A stretch of DNA of 44,200 nt. It comes from an uncultured Bacteroides sp. GTDB taxonomy: Bacteria > Bacteroidota > Bacteroidia > Bacteroidales > Bacteroidaceae. Below the pieces are notes generated by a model. The model was not told where the DNA came from, ran no database searches, and was given only the letters and a program-made list of their open reading frames with translations. A program made the translations under genes and the position numbers. This document shows, piece after piece, positions 16,277 to 25,030 of this stretch (position 1 is its first letter; the number at the start of each line of letters is the position of its first letter). Where the stretch lies: the NCBI GenBank assembly GCA_949289265.1, contig CASENE010000005.1, positions 1 to 44,200 on the forward strand. Direction: 5' to 3'.

Positions 16277-17815
16277 TTATTTCGCGTAGCTCACCGCGCG
16301 TGTTTCGCGGATGACGGTAATCTTCACCTGTCCGGGGTAGGTCATTTCGTCCTGAATCTTCTTGGCGATTTCGGTGGACAGTTTTTCGGTCTGCTTGTCG
16401 TCAATCTTGTCGGCACCTACGATGACGCGCAGTTCGCGACCGGCCTGGATGGCATAGGTCTTCGTGACGCCGGGATAAGACATGGCCAGCTGTTCCAAGT
16501 CGTTCAGACGCTTGATGTAGGCCTCCACAATCTCGCGGCGGGCGCCCGGGCGGGCACCCGAAATGGCGTCGCACACCTGCACGATGGGAGCCAGCAGGCT
16601 GGTCATCTCCACCTCGTCGTGGTGGGCGCCGATGGCGTTGCAGATGTCCGGTTTTTCCTTGAACTTCTCGGCCAGTTTCATGCCGTAGAGGGCGTGCGGC
16701 AGTTCAGGCTCTTCGTCGGGCACCTTGCCGATGTCGTGCAGCAGGCCGGCGCGCTTGGCCTTCTTGGGGTTCAGACCCAGCTCGGAAGCCATCACGGCGC
16801 AGAGGTTGGCCGTCTCGCGGGCGTGCTGCAAGAGGTTCTGGCCGTAGCTGGAGCGATATTTCATCTTGCCGATGATGCGGATCAGTTCCGGGTGCAGGCC
16901 GTGGATGCCCAAGTCGATGGTGGTGCGCTTGCCGGTCTCGATAATTTCTTCTTCCACCTGTTTGCGCACTTTGGCCACCACCTCCTCGATGCGGGCGGGA
17001 TGGATGCGTCCGTCGGTCACCAACTGGTGCAGGGCCAGACGGGCAATCTCGCGGCGCACGGGGTCGAAGGCGGAGAGCACGATGGCCTCCGGCGTGTCGT
17101 CCACCACGATTTCCACGCCCGTGGCAGCCTCCAGCGCGCGGATGTTACGGCCTTCGCGTCCGATGATGCGGCCCTTGATTTCGTCCGACTCGATGTGGAA
17201 CACGGTGACGGAGTTTTCGATGGCCGTTTCCGTGGCTACGCGCTGGATGGTCTGGATGACGATGCGCTTGGCTTCCTTGTTGGCTGTCATCTTGGCGTCG
17301 TCCATGATGTCGTTGATGTAGGACTGGGCCTCGGTCTTGGCCTCTTCCTTCAGCGACTCAATCATGCGCTCTTTGGCTTCTTCGGCAGAGAGGCCGGAGA
17401 TGGTCTCCAGTTTTTCGATTTCCTGGCGTTGCAGGTGTTCCAGCTCTTCTTTCTTCTTGTCGATGATTTCCAGCTGTGCTTCCAGGTTTTCTTTGATGGC
17501 CTCGGCCTCCTGCTTCTTGCGTTGCACCTCTTCGTGCCGCTGGTTCAGCACCATTTCGCGCTGCTTCAGTTTGTTCTCGGCTTGCTGGATTTTCTGGTTG
17601 CGGACGGCCACCTCCTTTTCCAGATCGGCCTTCTTGTTGAGGAATTTCTCCTTTACTTCCAGCAGTTTGTTTTTCTTGATGACTTCCGCCTCGGTTTCGG
17701 CATCTTTCAGGATAGCCTCGTACTTGGACTTGAGCCCATAGCGGAAGAACGCGTAAGCGCCCACTCCGCCCACAATGAGGCAGGCAACTGGTACTAATAT
17801 TGAAACTACGTCCAT
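16277..17815 (-). CDS. rny: Ribonuclease Y
   Basis: A 512-residue membrane-anchored endoribonuclease that initiates mRNA decay. Order: N-terminal transmembrane helix (about 3-25, [20 protein letters not shown]), a long Glu/Lys-rich coiled coil (about 30-195), a KH RNA-binding domain ([28 protein letters not shown]) and an HD domain ([14 protein letters not shown], with [12 protein letters not shown] and [10 protein letters not shown]). An ATG 51 bp further upstream is in frame, but the start at 17815 puts the membrane helix at the N-terminus as in the family. It lies directly downstream of zapA, separated by a terminator-like hairpin. Confidence 0.95.
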   Translation of the reverse strand: MDVVSILVPVACLIVGGVGAYAFFRYGLKSKYEAILKDAETEAEVIKKNKLLEVKEKFLNKKADLEKEVAVRNQKIQQAENKLKQREMVLNQRHEEVQRKKQEAEAIKENLEAQLEIIDKKKEELEHLQRQEIEKLETISGLSAEEAKERMIESLKEEAKTEAQSYINDIMDDAKMTANKEAKRIVIQTIQRVATETAIENSVTVFHIESDEIKGRIIGREGRNIRALEAATGVEIVVDDTPEAIVLSAFDPVRREIARLALHQLVTDGRIHPARIEEVVAKVRKQVEEEIIETGKRTTIDLGIHGLHPELIRIIGKMKYRSSYGQNLLQHARETANLCAVMASELGLNPKKAKRAGLLHDIGKVPDEEPELPHALYGMKLAEKFKEKPDICNAIGAHHDEVEMTSLLAPIVQVCDAISGARPGARREIVEAYIKRLNDLEQLAMSYPGVTKTYAIQAGRELRVIVGADKIDDKQTEKLSTEIAKKIQDEMTYPGQVKITVIRETRAVSYAK

Positions 17816-17842
17816 CTTATTGAATAGGTTTAAAATGTAAAT

Positions 17843-17887
17843 AAAAAAATAGCACTGCCCGGACACTCCTTTTCTGGCGAGGAGGGC
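17843..17887 (-). terminator. Terminator-like hairpin after zapA
   Basis: On the minus strand GCCC/GGGC and CTCCT/AGGAG (17857-17870 with 17880-17887, with a bulge) form a stem followed by a run of seven T (A7 at 17843-17849 on plus). It lies between zapA and rny. Confidence 0.65.
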
Positions 17888-17950
17888 CCAAACAATGCGT
17901 GAACTTTCTTTCTCCTTGGCTTTTGTTCCGCTTGTGCCGTGCCCCTGGCT

Positions 17951-18244
17951 TCAGGTGGTTTCCTTAAAGTGGGCGTCCAGCACCTCCGTCAGTTCCCGGA
18001 TTTTGTCGGCGTAGGGCCTTGTGTCGTTCCGTCCTTGCTGTTCCAGCAGCTCCAGTGCAAACTGGAAGGCGGTGATGGTGATGGCCTTTTCGGGTGTCAG
18101 TTCCGGGTGGTTCTGGCGATTGCGGTTAAGCCTTATGTTTACCTGCTTGGCTGCCTCGCGCACCATTTCCTCGTCCGCGCGTTCGATGTGGGCGGGATAA
18201 ACAGTGCCTGCCATCTGCAGGTTGATTCTTATCTTATCGGTCAT
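17951..18244 (-). CDS. zapA: Cell division protein ZapA
   Basis: A 97-residue protein that binds FtsZ and promotes Z-ring bundling. It has the ZapA pattern: an N-terminal beta segment IRINLQMAGTVYPAHIERADEEMVREAAKQVN, then helices TPEKAITITAFQFALELLEQQ and a C-terminal coiled coil. It lies 26 bp downstream of a coiled-coil gene and is probably co-transcribed with it from a promoter at 18588-18617. Confidence 0.85.
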   Translation of the reverse strand: MTDKIRINLQMAGTVYPAHIERADEEMVREAAKQVNIRLNRNRQNHPELTPEKAITITAFQFALELLEQQGRNDTRPYADKIRELTEVLDAHFKETT

Positions 18245-18270
18245 ACATCCTCTCTTCTGTTCTTACGGTT

Positions 18271-18564
18271 TTATTCGTTCAGCAAAGCGATGCATTTATC
18301 GACTTCACGCACTAATCTCGACAGCCGTTGCTTGGTCTCCCGCACGTCGTTGCCGTCCAGGCTGATGGCAGTGGCTGTCTTCAGGTCGGTGTAGCGTTGT
18401 GACAGGGCGTCGAAATCGGCTTGCAGCCGTGTGCGGGCTTCTTCTGCTTCGGCTATCTGCCGGCGGAGTTCGGCGTTTTCGCGCCGTTGCTCTTCGTGCA
18501 GGTAGATAAGGTGTCTGAGCCGCGTCTCAAAGGCGTTCAAAAGCTGCTTTCCTTCGTCTGTCAT
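18271..18564 (-). CDS. Coiled-coil protein upstream of zapA, ZapB-like role possible
   Basis: 97 residues, almost entirely a predicted coiled coil: FETRLRHLIYLHEEQRRENAELRRQIAEAEEARTRLQ. The middle GNDVRETKQRLSRLVREVDKCIALL is a second helix ending at the C-terminus. Position before zapA and the heptad pattern suggest a division-associated partner, but no direct motif proves it. The first Met is 19 nt downstream of the expected transcript start. Confidence 0.7.
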   Translation of the reverse strand: MTDEGKQLLNAFETRLRHLIYLHEEQRRENAELRRQIAEAEEARTRLQADFDALSQRYTDLKTATAISLDGNDVRETKQRLSRLVREVDKCIALLNE

Positions 18565-18587
18565 TACTACTGCGCCAAAAATTCAGA

Positions 18588-18617
18588 CAAATATACACTT
18601 TACTTACTTATTACAAA
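18588..18617 (-). promoter_or_regulatory. Promoter of the coiled-coil/zapA operon
   Basis: On the minus strand TTTG (18614-18617), 18-bp spacer and TATATTTG (18588-18595), followed 23 bp later by the first ATG. Confidence 0.6.
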
Positions 18618-18704
18618 AGTTTTTCGGCGAAAATCCTTGTTTTGGGGCGCATTTTTCTTCAGATTCCTTCCTGCAGGGCTTGTTTTCCCGCCGGGCGGGG
18701 GCGT

Positions 18705-19685
18705 TCAGTCTACTACCCATGCCGGGTTGTGCGCCCGTGTCTGTTGCGGGTCGTAGTGCATGCCTTCGCGGGTGGGAATCTTCAATACGTAGGTGCGTCC
18801 GCTTTTGTTCTGCAGGAAGGTGTCGCGCAGCCAGGGGTTGGCATCCTTCAGCCGGGCGTAGCTGATGCCTTTGCCTTGGGCATACGAGGCCAGGTCGGCA
18901 ATGCCGGTGGTGACGGTGTCTGTGGTGCAGGGGATGGGTGGGTAGAGGTCGGCGTGCTTCAGCAGGAAGCCGTAGCGTTGGGGCGCTTCGAGCACGGACT
19001 TGGCGGCCAGGAGGCGGAACATGTAGCGGGCGGTCTCTTCCACCAGCCACAGGTCAACGGCGCGGTTGACGCCCTGACGCTGCATCTGGCGGCTGATGCG
19101 GGCTTGTCCGGCGTTGTACGAGGCAGCCACGCAAAGCCAGCTGCCATACTTGGCATAGGCTTGGCGGAGGTATCGGCAGGCGGCGCGGGTACTCTTCTCG
19201 ATGTGGTAGCGTTCGTCTATGTTCTGGTTCACCTCCAGGCCGAAGTCGCGCCCGGTGCCTTTCATGAACTGCCACATGCCGGCGGCACCGGCGCCCGAAC
19301 GTGCTTGCGGATGGAGGCTGCTCTCGATGGCGACCAGGTATTTCAGGTCGTCCGGCAGTCCTTCTTCGCGCAAGATGGGCTCGAGGATGGGGAAGTATCG
19401 GTTGGCTCGTTTGATGAGCAGCATGGTGGACGAGTGCATGTAGGTGAAGGCCATCAGCTCGCGATCCAGCCGTTCGCGCAGGTCGTAGCGGTCGATGTTG
19501 ATAGTCTCGTTGGCAAAGCAGACCTGCCGGGGGACGAGCGGCGGAGCGGTGAGCGAGGGAACTTCGGAGCGGACGGAGTCGCGCTCGGGTTGGAACTCTT
19601 CGTTGCCTACCAGCAGGGGCAACGACACGCCGAGGCACAGGGCGGCCAGAGCGGTAAGGACGGTGGTTTTCAGGGGTTGCTTCAT
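18705..19685 (-). CDS. Lytic transglycosylase (GH23, MltD-like)
   Basis: A 326-residue periplasmic murein hydrolase. An N-terminal hydrophobic segment (TTVLTALAALCLGVSLPLL) should export it. The SLT domain shows catalytic Glu in LKYLVAIESSLHPQARSGAGAAGMWQFM, followed by ERYHIEKSTRAACRYLRQAY and WLCVAASYNAGQARISRQM, the standard GH23 pattern. C-terminal residues about 270-315 (GKGISYARLKDANPWL ... YVLKIP) look like a degenerate LysM module. The start overlaps the stop of the upstream SDR gene by ATGA, so they are co-translated. Confidence 0.9.
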   Translation of the reverse strand: MKQPLKTTVLTALAALCLGVSLPLLVGNEEFQPERDSVRSEVPSLTAPPLVPRQVCFANETINIDRYDLRERLDRELMAFTYMHSSTMLLIKRANRYFPILEPILREEGLPDDLKYLVAIESSLHPQARSGAGAAGMWQFMKGTGRDFGLEVNQNIDERYHIEKSTRAACRYLRQAYAKYGSWLCVAASYNAGQARISRQMQRQGVNRAVDLWLVEETARYMFRLLAAKSVLEAPQRYGFLLKHADLYPPIPCTTDTVTTGIADLASYAQGKGISYARLKDANPWLRDTFLQNKSGRTYVLKIPTREGMHYDPQQTRAHNPAWVVD

Positions 19686-20440
19686 GGCTTCAAATGTTTA
19701 TGGTTTCTTACCGGCAGCCTCTCCCAGAGGCATCGGGGGATGAGTCGCCAGAGAAAGACCAGCACGCGGTAGCGTAGGTCGATGATGCAGACGCGTTCCT
19801 TGCGGGTCAGGGCACGGACTATGCGCCGGGCCACGTTGACGGGATCCATCAGCATCGGGTATCGTTTGTCGCCTCCCAGCAGGTCGGTGTCCACGAATCC
19901 CGGCCGTATGTCGGTAAAGCGGATCGGCAGTCCCTGCATCCGCGTCAGTTGGTCCAGGGCGTCGATGTAAGTGTTCTGGAAGCGTTTGGTGGCGGAGTAG
20001 GCGGGCGCCACGCCCAGCCCTTTCGTGCCGGCGATGGAACTGATGACAGCGATGTGTCCTCCGCCACGGGCGCGGAAATAGGCATAGGCCGTGTCCACCA
20101 TGCGGATAAAGCCGGCCACGTTGGTCTGCGCCGTGTCCAGTTCTGTCTGCATGTCCAGCTCCGGGTTCTGGCGTCCGATGCCGGCACTGAGCACGAAGGT
20201 GTCCATTCCTCCCAAGTCTTCCGCCAGGTCGAGCAAGCGGCGGGGGGCATCGTCGGCTGTGACGTCCAGCCGGCGGTAGGTTATTTGTGCGGGGGCTACG
20301 GCCTTCAGCGTTTGCAGGGCTTCGTCCCTCCGGCCCGCCACTCCCACGCGGCATCCCCGGCGGACAAGTTGCAAGGCCACTTCGCGCCCGATGCCCGAGG
20401 TGGCTCCTACGATGACTACCTGTTGCATTCTTTTCTTCAT
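19682..20440 (-). CDS. SDR-family NAD(P)-dependent oxidoreductase
   Basis: A 252-residue classical short-chain dehydrogenase. It shows the cofactor motif VVIVGATSGIGREVAL, the LSAGIG (NNAG-like) strand, catalytic Ser in VISSIAGTKG and YxxxK in YSATKRF. An in-frame Met further upstream (20503) is beyond the promoter box at 20469-20476, so the start at 20440 (MKKRMQQVV) is chosen. Substrate unknown; it is translationally coupled to a lytic transglycosylase, hinting at an envelope-related role without proof. Confidence 0.85.
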   Translation of the reverse strand: MKKRMQQVVIVGATSGIGREVALQLVRRGCRVGVAGRRDEALQTLKAVAPAQITYRRLDVTADDAPRRLLDLAEDLGGMDTFVLSAGIGRQNPELDMQTELDTAQTNVAGFIRMVDTAYAYFRARGGGHIAVISSIAGTKGLGVAPAYSATKRFQNTYIDALDQLTRMQGLPIRFTDIRPGFVDTDLLGGDKRYPMLMDPVNVARRIVRALTRKERVCIIDLRYRVLVFLWRLIPRCLWERLPVRNHKHLKP

Positions 20441-20468
20441 TGATGGTCCATTCGTTACTTTTTGCCTG

Positions 20469-20476
20469 CAAAGGTA
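20469..20476 (-). promoter_or_regulatory. -7 box of the SDR/lytic transglycosylase operon
   Basis: TACCTTTG on the minus strand, 28 bp before the ATG at 20440. It lies back-to-back with the MaoC gene promoter. Confidence 0.5.
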
Positions 20477-20505
20477 GCCCTTTTCCTCATAAATCTGTTG
20501 CAAAA

Positions 20506-20537
20506 CTTGTAGTTTGTCAGATAATGGCGTATATTTG
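20506..20537 (+). promoter_or_regulatory. Promoter of the MaoC-like gene
   Basis: CTTG at 20506-20509, 20-bp spacer, TATATTTG at 20530-20537. The gene starts at 20605, giving a leader of about 60 nt. Confidence 0.6.
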
Positions 20538-20604
20538 TTACCGTTTTAGCCCTCCGGGGTCAAATTCCCTTGCACGCATCCTAATAATAATCTAATAGAG
20601 AAGA

Positions 20605-21069
20605 ATGGAAAAAGTAATTGTCAATTCGTATGAAGATTTTGAGAAACTCGTAGGCCAGCCCATCGGTGTTTCTGATTTCGTGGAGATTACACAAGAGCGC
20701 ATCAACCTCTTTGCCGACGCCACGTCGGACCATCAGTGGATACACGTCGATGTGGAGCGTGCCAAGACGGAGAGCCCTTTCAAGAGCACCATCGTCCATG
20801 GCTATCTGACGCTCTCCATGCTGCCTTACCTGTGGGGGCAAATCATTGAGGTGAACAACCTGAAGATGATGATCAACTACGGGATGGAAAAAATGCGCTT
20901 CGGCCAGGCTGTTCTCTCCGGACAGCGCATCCGCCTGAACGCCTTCCTGCAGTCGCTTACCAACTTGCGCGGCGTGGCAAAGGCTGAAATCAAGTTTTCA
21001 ATCGACATCGAGGGCGAGCGTAAGAAAGCGCTGGAGGGCGTGGCCGTCTTCTTATACTATTTTCAATAA
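20605..21069 (+). CDS. MaoC-like enoyl-CoA hydratase/dehydratase
   Basis: A 154-residue hot-dog-fold protein. The hydratase-2 motif appears as RINLFADATSDHQWIHVDVERA (catalytic Asp and His), followed by STIVHGYLTLSMLPYLW and GMEKMRFGQAVLSGQRIRLN. Enzymes of this type hydrate (R)-enoyl-CoA substrates. It is monocistronic and convergent with the next gene, which overlaps its last 80 bp. Substrate is not evident. Confidence 0.88.
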   Translation: MEKVIVNSYEDFEKLVGQPIGVSDFVEITQERINLFADATSDHQWIHVDVERAKTESPFKSTIVHGYLTLSMLPYLWGQIIEVNNLKMMINYGMEKMRFGQAVLSGQRIRLNAFLQSLTNLRGVAKAEIKFSIDIEGERKKALEGVAVFLYYFQ

Positions 21070-21379
21070 CTGATTCAGCGGGACAATACTCTTGCCACAA
21101 GTGGCGCAATGCCGCTACGGGGTGGCGCCACAACATGCGGGGACCGGCATAGCGCATCACCAGACGCATCCGTTCCCGCATGTCGCGCTTGTAGCAATGC
21201 ACGGGACACCGTCTGCACGTCTTCTTCCTTTCGCCAAAAGGGCAGCGGGCCAGGCGTGCGTGGGCATAGTCCAGCAATTCCTTGCACGCTGGGCACAGTT
21301 CCTGTTTCCCTTCGTTGTGGCGGCAATAGAGGCGTATCATTTGTTCGACAGTCCGTTTCTCTTGAGCGATGCGTGACAT
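20990..21379 (-). CDS. Nitrous oxide-stimulated promoter family protein
   Basis: A 129-residue Cys-rich protein with the family pattern RIAQEKRTVEQMIRLYCRHNEG, CPACKELLDYAHARLARCPF and CRRCPVHCYKRDMRERMRLVMRYAGPRMLWRHP. The clustered Cys residues suggest a metal site. The family takes its name from a promoter region in denitrifiers; function is unknown. The ATG at 21379 starts the conserved region. The C-terminal 25 residues after HLWQEYCP are probably not conserved and are encoded antisense to the MaoC gene, an 80-bp convergent overlap. Confidence 0.75.
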   Translation of the reverse strand: MSRIAQEKRTVEQMIRLYCRHNEGKQELCPACKELLDYAHARLARCPFGERKKTCRRCPVHCYKRDMRERMRLVMRYAGPRMLWRHPVAALRHLWQEYCPAESVIENSIRRRPRPPALSYARPRCRLKT

Positions 21380-21459
21380 AGGCGGATGAAATGAGGGATG
21401 ACGGGCGGCGAAGTTATAAAAAAACAGGACAGGTTGCAACGATTCTTGCCGAAAAGCCG

Positions 21460-21467
21460 TACCTTTG
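21460..21467 (+). promoter_or_regulatory. -7 box of the M48 protease gene
   Basis: TACCTTTG, 43 bp before the ATG at 21511. A GTTG at 21433-21436 could be the -33 element at 23-bp spacing. Confidence 0.45.
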
Positions 21468-21510
21468 CTTGGCAAGTAAGAACGGAACCCATGTTAAAAC
21501 CCGACGAAAT

Positions 21511-22296
21511 ATGAAGAAACTAATCCTTGCCCTGGCAGCCATGCTCGTCCTGTCAGGGTGTGGCACTGTCCCGTTGACGGGCCGCAGGCAGATTCTGCTG
21601 GTGTCCGACCAAGACGTGCTCGCTTCCAGCCTGACGCAGTACAATGACTATATGAAGACGGCCACGAAATCCACCTCTTCCCAGTGGTCGTCCATGGTGA
21701 CGCGCGTGGGGAAAAAGATTGCCGATGCCACCGAACGCTATCTGCGTGCCAACGGCATGGCCGGCGAAGTGAAAGAATTCTCGTGGGAGTTCAATCTGGT
21801 CAAAGACAACCAAGTGAACGCCTTTTGTATGCCCGGCGGCAAGATTGTCGTGTACGAGGGGCTGATGAATCTCGTGTCATCGGACGATGAACTGGCCGTC
21901 GTGCTCGGACATGAAGTGGCCCACGCCGTGGCCAAGCACAGCAACGAGCGGATGAGTCAGCAGATACTGGCACAATATGGCGCGCAAATCCTCAGCCGTT
22001 CGCTCGCCGAGAAGAGTACCGCCGTACAGCGGCTGGCCGGGACTGTCTATGGCATCGGCGCCCAGGTGGGCGTCATGTTGCCCTTCTCCCGCAAGCACGA
22101 ATCCGAGGCCGACTACATGGGGCTTATCCTGATGAAGATGGCGGGCTATAATCCCGATGTGGCAGTGGGCTTCTGGCAGAAGATGTCGGCAGGTACTACC
22201 GGCGCCGTGCCTGCCCTGCTGAGCACGCACCCCAGCGACGCGCAACGCATTCGGGATATACAGAAAGTCCTGCCGGAGATTAAGGCGAAGTATTGA
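21511..22296 (+). CDS. M48-family metalloprotease lipoprotein
   Basis: A 261-residue zinc protease. Residues 1-17 are a lipoprotein signal (MLVLSGC, Cys17). The zinc motif is LGHEVAHAVAKH near residue 134, with the third ligand Glu in RKHESEADYMGLILM. Family members (LoiP/BepA-like, without the TPR domain) degrade or assist outer-membrane proteins in the periplasm. The ending STHPSDAQRIRDIQKVLPEIKAKY is typical. The in-frame extension back to 21391 precedes the promoter box, so it is not used. Confidence 0.92.
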   Translation: MKKLILALAAMLVLSGCGTVPLTGRRQILLVSDQDVLASSLTQYNDYMKTATKSTSSQWSSMVTRVGKKIADATERYLRANGMAGEVKEFSWEFNLVKDNQVNAFCMPGGKIVVYEGLMNLVSSDDELAVVLGHEVAHAVAKHSNERMSQQILAQYGAQILSRSLAEKSTAVQRLAGTVYGIGAQVGVMLPFSRKHESEADYMGLILMKMAGYNPDVAVGFWQKMSAGTTGAVPALLSTHPSDAQRIRDIQKVLPEIKAKY

Positions 22297-22330
22297 GCTT
22301 TGGAAACCGTGCCGGGTAGGCGGCTTCCAT

Positions 22331-22430
22331 CCACAGATTTTGGATAAACCGTCCGGATATGCACTGTGCAGGCAGGCGGACATGGAGTTTGAAGAGCGTG
22401 CGCATCTGTCCTGTCTGTGCATATCTGTGG
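22331..22430. repeat. Imperfect palindrome between protease and beta-lactamase genes
   Basis: CCACAGAT (22331-22338) and ATATGCAC (22357-22364) are matched in reverse by GTGCATATCTGTGG (22417-22430), with an insertion in the left arm. It ends 17 bp before the beta-lactamase ATG. Confidence 0.5.
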
Positions 22431-22447
22431 CTTAACCTTCCTTTTTT

Positions 22448-23407
22448 ATGACATTCTTTACCAACAACCGCTTTGTGCGGGCATGGAGCGCCTGCACTCT
22501 TCTCTTGCTGTTTTCCCTTTCTGCATGTCGTTCCCCGGAGAACCCGCTGGATGCTCTCCGGACCCAACTCCGGGCATACACGGATACGCTCGACGCGCAG
22601 GTGGGCATCGCCCTGCTGACCGAGGACGGCGACAGCCTGACGGTGGGCAACGAGGCGCGCTACCCTCTGATGAGCGTGTATAAGTTCCACCAAGCTTTGG
22701 CCGTGTGCCATTGTCTGCAGGCCCGTCGCCAGCCGTTGGATACGCTGTTGCGCGTCAGTCCTTCGGAGTTGAGGCCGGACACGTGGAGCCCCTTGCGGGA
22801 AAAGTATCGGACGGCGGGCGGACAGGACAGCATCGGCATCACGGTCCGCGAACTGCTGCTGTACGCGCTCCAGCAGAGCGACAACAATGCTTGCGACATC
22901 CTTTTCCGCCGCTACATGTCGCCTGCGGAGGTGGGCGGCTGGCTGCGGGAGCGTACCCGCTTGGAAGGGTTCGACATGGCGTTTACCGAGGAAGAGATGG
23001 GGCAGCAGCACCTGCGTGCCTACGAAAACTGGACGACTCCTTATGCGGCCGCTTCCTTGATGGCCTTGTTCTTGCAGACGGACTTGGTGGATGCGCCTTA
23101 TCGGGCCTTTCTCAAGCAGGCCATGCAGGAATGCCGCACCGGCACCGCGCGCCTGCCTGCCCCGCTGCTGGGCACGGAAGCCACCATCGGGCACAAAACA
23201 GGCAGCGGCTTTGTCACTACCGATGGGCGGCTCATGGCTACGAACGATGTCGGCTTTGTCTCCCTATCGCCGGACGGCCCGCGCTATGTCCTGGCTGTCT
23301 TTGTGAAAGATTCGGGATACGACGAGCCTGCCACCGAGGCCATCATCGCCCACGTCTCGCGCCTGGTGTATGCCTGTTGGGCGAAGGGCGAAGATGCGGG
23401 CCTATAG
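22448..23407 (+). CDS. Class A beta-lactamase, subclass A2 (CblA/CepA/CfxA-like)
   Basis: A 319-residue serine beta-lactamase. The lipoprotein signal ends at Cys27 (LFSLSAC). Catalytic motifs: SVYK (Ser76, Lys79) in RYPLMSVYKFHQALAVC, SDN (144-146) in LQQSDNNACD, an acidic TEEEM near 180 in the omega-loop region and KTG in TIGHKTGSGFVT. The MSVYKFH-ALAV form and NWTTPYAA stretch are shared with Bacteroides cephalosporinase-type enzymes. All active-site motifs are intact. It sits among housekeeping genes without mobile elements nearby, so it is probably an intrinsic gene. The spectrum cannot be read from sequence. Confidence 0.9.
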   Translation: MTFFTNNRFVRAWSACTLLLLFSLSACRSPENPLDALRTQLRAYTDTLDAQVGIALLTEDGDSLTVGNEARYPLMSVYKFHQALAVCHCLQARRQPLDTLLRVSPSELRPDTWSPLREKYRTAGGQDSIGITVRELLLYALQQSDNNACDILFRRYMSPAEVGGWLRERTRLEGFDMAFTEEEMGQQHLRAYENWTTPYAAASLMALFLQTDLVDAPYRAFLKQAMQECRTGTARLPAPLLGTEATIGHKTGSGFVTTDGRLMATNDVGFVSLSPDGPRYVLAVFVKDSGYDEPATEAIIAHVSRLVYACWAKGEDAGL

Positions 23408-25015
23408 CCTGAATCCGGCCTCCGAGCAGAAGGCGACTCTTTCACCGGTCACCGGGTGCGTGAACTCCAGCCTCTCGGCGTGCAGGTACAGTCGTTCCGC
23501 CGGGGTGCCGTAGAGCGCATCGCCCACAATGGGACAATGCAGTCCCTGCGGATGGGCGGCATGGACGCGGAGTTGGTGCGTCCGGCCGGTTTGCGGGTAG
23601 AAAGCGATGAGGGTACGCCCGTTTCTTCTGGCCAAAACCTCGTAGTCTGTCACGGCAGGCTTGCCATGCACCGGGTCGGCCACCTGGCGGGGACGGTCGT
23701 GCCAGTCCGGACGCAGGGGTAAGTCGATGCGGCCGGCGTCTTGCGGCACCGTTCCCTCCAGCAGGGCCACGTAGCGTTTGCGCACCAGGCGTTGCTCGAA
23801 CTGGGCTTGCAGGCAGCGGTGCGCCGCTTGGGTCTTGGCCAATACCAGCAGGCCCGAAGTGTCCATGTCCAGGCGATGCACCGTCAGCAGGTCGCAGCCC
23901 GGGGACAGCAGATTGTGCACGAGGCTGTAGACCGAAGCGACCTCTTCCTTGCCGGGTACGGAGAGCAGGCCGGCAGGCTTGTTCACCACGACGAGGGCGT
24001 CGTCCTCGTACACCACCTCCGGGGCTTTGTCCGTCTGCGGTCGGGCCAGCGGGTTGGGCTCCATGTCCAGTCCTTGCAGCATGTGCTTCAAGATGGGGCC
24101 GCACTTGCCCGTGCACGACGGATAGTAGCTGCCTTGCCGCCGCACCTCCGTTTGGGGCGAAACGCCCCACCAGAACTCTGCCATTGCCAGGGGCTTCCAA
24201 CCGTGGCGGTAGGCATATTGCAACAGCTTGGGCGCGGCACATTCTCCTGCCCCTGCGGGAGGGACGCGCTGCACGGTGTCGGCAAAAATCTCGCACAAAT
24301 CCTTTACCTCTCCCCGGTAGTTCAACACCCGGAACTGGGCGAACAGACGCTGCTGCAGGCGGGCAGAGCGGGTTTTCCGTTCTTGTTTCAAGGCTTGCAG
24401 GCGGGCTTCGTGTGCGGCAATGGCCCGGCGAATGTCCTCTGCCCGTTCCTTCCAACGGCGTTCCAGCCGTTTGTATTCGGCTTTCTGGAACTGGCTTTCG
24501 CGGACGAGGGACTGGGCCTCTTCGGGCGTAAGGCCGGGGGCATGCCTGCGTGCTTCGCGTCGGGCTTTGGCCGCCTTCAGGGCCTGTCGGGCTTCCGCCA
24601 GGGAGATTTCCGCATCGGCTTCGCACTGCTGCAAGAGGGATTGCCGTTGCCGGTAGTCCGCGTCCTGCTCCAGCTGCCTGATGCGCGCGTTGAGGGCGGA
24701 GATTTCCGCCTCTTCCTTTTTAAAGAAACCGTCGGGCTGCAAAAGGTCGTACACCGGCGGCACAAAAAACGGGTGCTTGTTCTTCCCCGCCAGGATGCCG
24801 GAGAAGGCAGCCAGGTATCCTATCCCTTCGTCGGGCGTCTGCACCACAAGCACTCCGAACATTTTCCCCTCGCTCCATTCCGGATGACGGGCCAAATATT
24901 GCTGCACCTCTTCCGCAGCCCGCACGCAGAGGGGGTGGGGCGTGTAGCAGAAAGGGTAGGTGAACTGCCCGGGCAGCGGTATGCCGGCTATGGATGTCTG
25001 AAACTGGTGTAGCAT
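23402..25015 (-). CDS. RluA-family pseudouridine synthase with long N-terminal coiled-coil extension
   Basis: A 537-residue protein. The C-terminal half (about 330-537) is an RluA catalytic domain: VVNKPAGLLSVPG, HRLDMDTSGLLVLAK with the catalytic Asp, VRKRYVALLEG and FYPQTGRTHQLRVHAAH. The N-terminal half has an unrelated conserved part (YPFCYTPHPLCVRAAEEV), then a long Ala/Arg/Glu coiled coil (about 90-225) and a Cys-bearing segment GSYYPSCTGKCGPILKHML. It modifies uridine in rRNA or tRNA; the target is not evident. An in-frame Met at 25033 is upstream of the -7 box, so the start is 25015. It overlaps the beta-lactamase gene by 6 bp. Confidence 0.88.
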   Translation of the reverse strand: MLHQFQTSIAGIPLPGQFTYPFCYTPHPLCVRAAEEVQQYLARHPEWSEGKMFGVLVVQTPDEGIGYLAAFSGILAGKNKHPFFVPPVYDLLQPDGFFKKEEAEISALNARIRQLEQDADYRQRQSLLQQCEADAEISLAEARQALKAAKARREARRHAPGLTPEEAQSLVRESQFQKAEYKRLERRWKERAEDIRRAIAAHEARLQALKQERKTRSARLQQRLFAQFRVLNYRGEVKDLCEIFADTVQRVPPAGAGECAAPKLLQYAYRHGWKPLAMAEFWWGVSPQTEVRRQGSYYPSCTGKCGPILKHMLQGLDMEPNPLARPQTDKAPEVVYEDDALVVVNKPAGLLSVPGKEEVASVYSLVHNLLSPGCDLLTVHRLDMDTSGLLVLAKTQAAHRCLQAQFEQRLVRKRYVALLEGTVPQDAGRIDLPLRPDWHDRPRQVADPVHGKPAVTDYEVLARRNGRTLIAFYPQTGRTHQLRVHAAHPQGLHCPIVGDALYGTPAERLYLHAERLEFTHPVTGERVAFCSEAGFRL

Positions 25016-25022
25016 GCGGCTG

Positions 25023-25030
25023 CAAAGATA
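25023..25030 (-). promoter_or_regulatory. -7 box immediately before the RluA-like start codon
   Basis: TATCTTTG on the minus strand ends only 7 nt before the ATG at 25015, so the transcript would have almost no leader. Confidence 0.5.

Noticed and set aside
17816-17950. Possible 6S RNA between zapA and rny
   Set aside because: The position resembles the ssrS location of proteobacteria, but the 135-bp gap shows only a terminator-like hairpin; 5' and 3' ends do not pair and there is no long stem with a central bubble.
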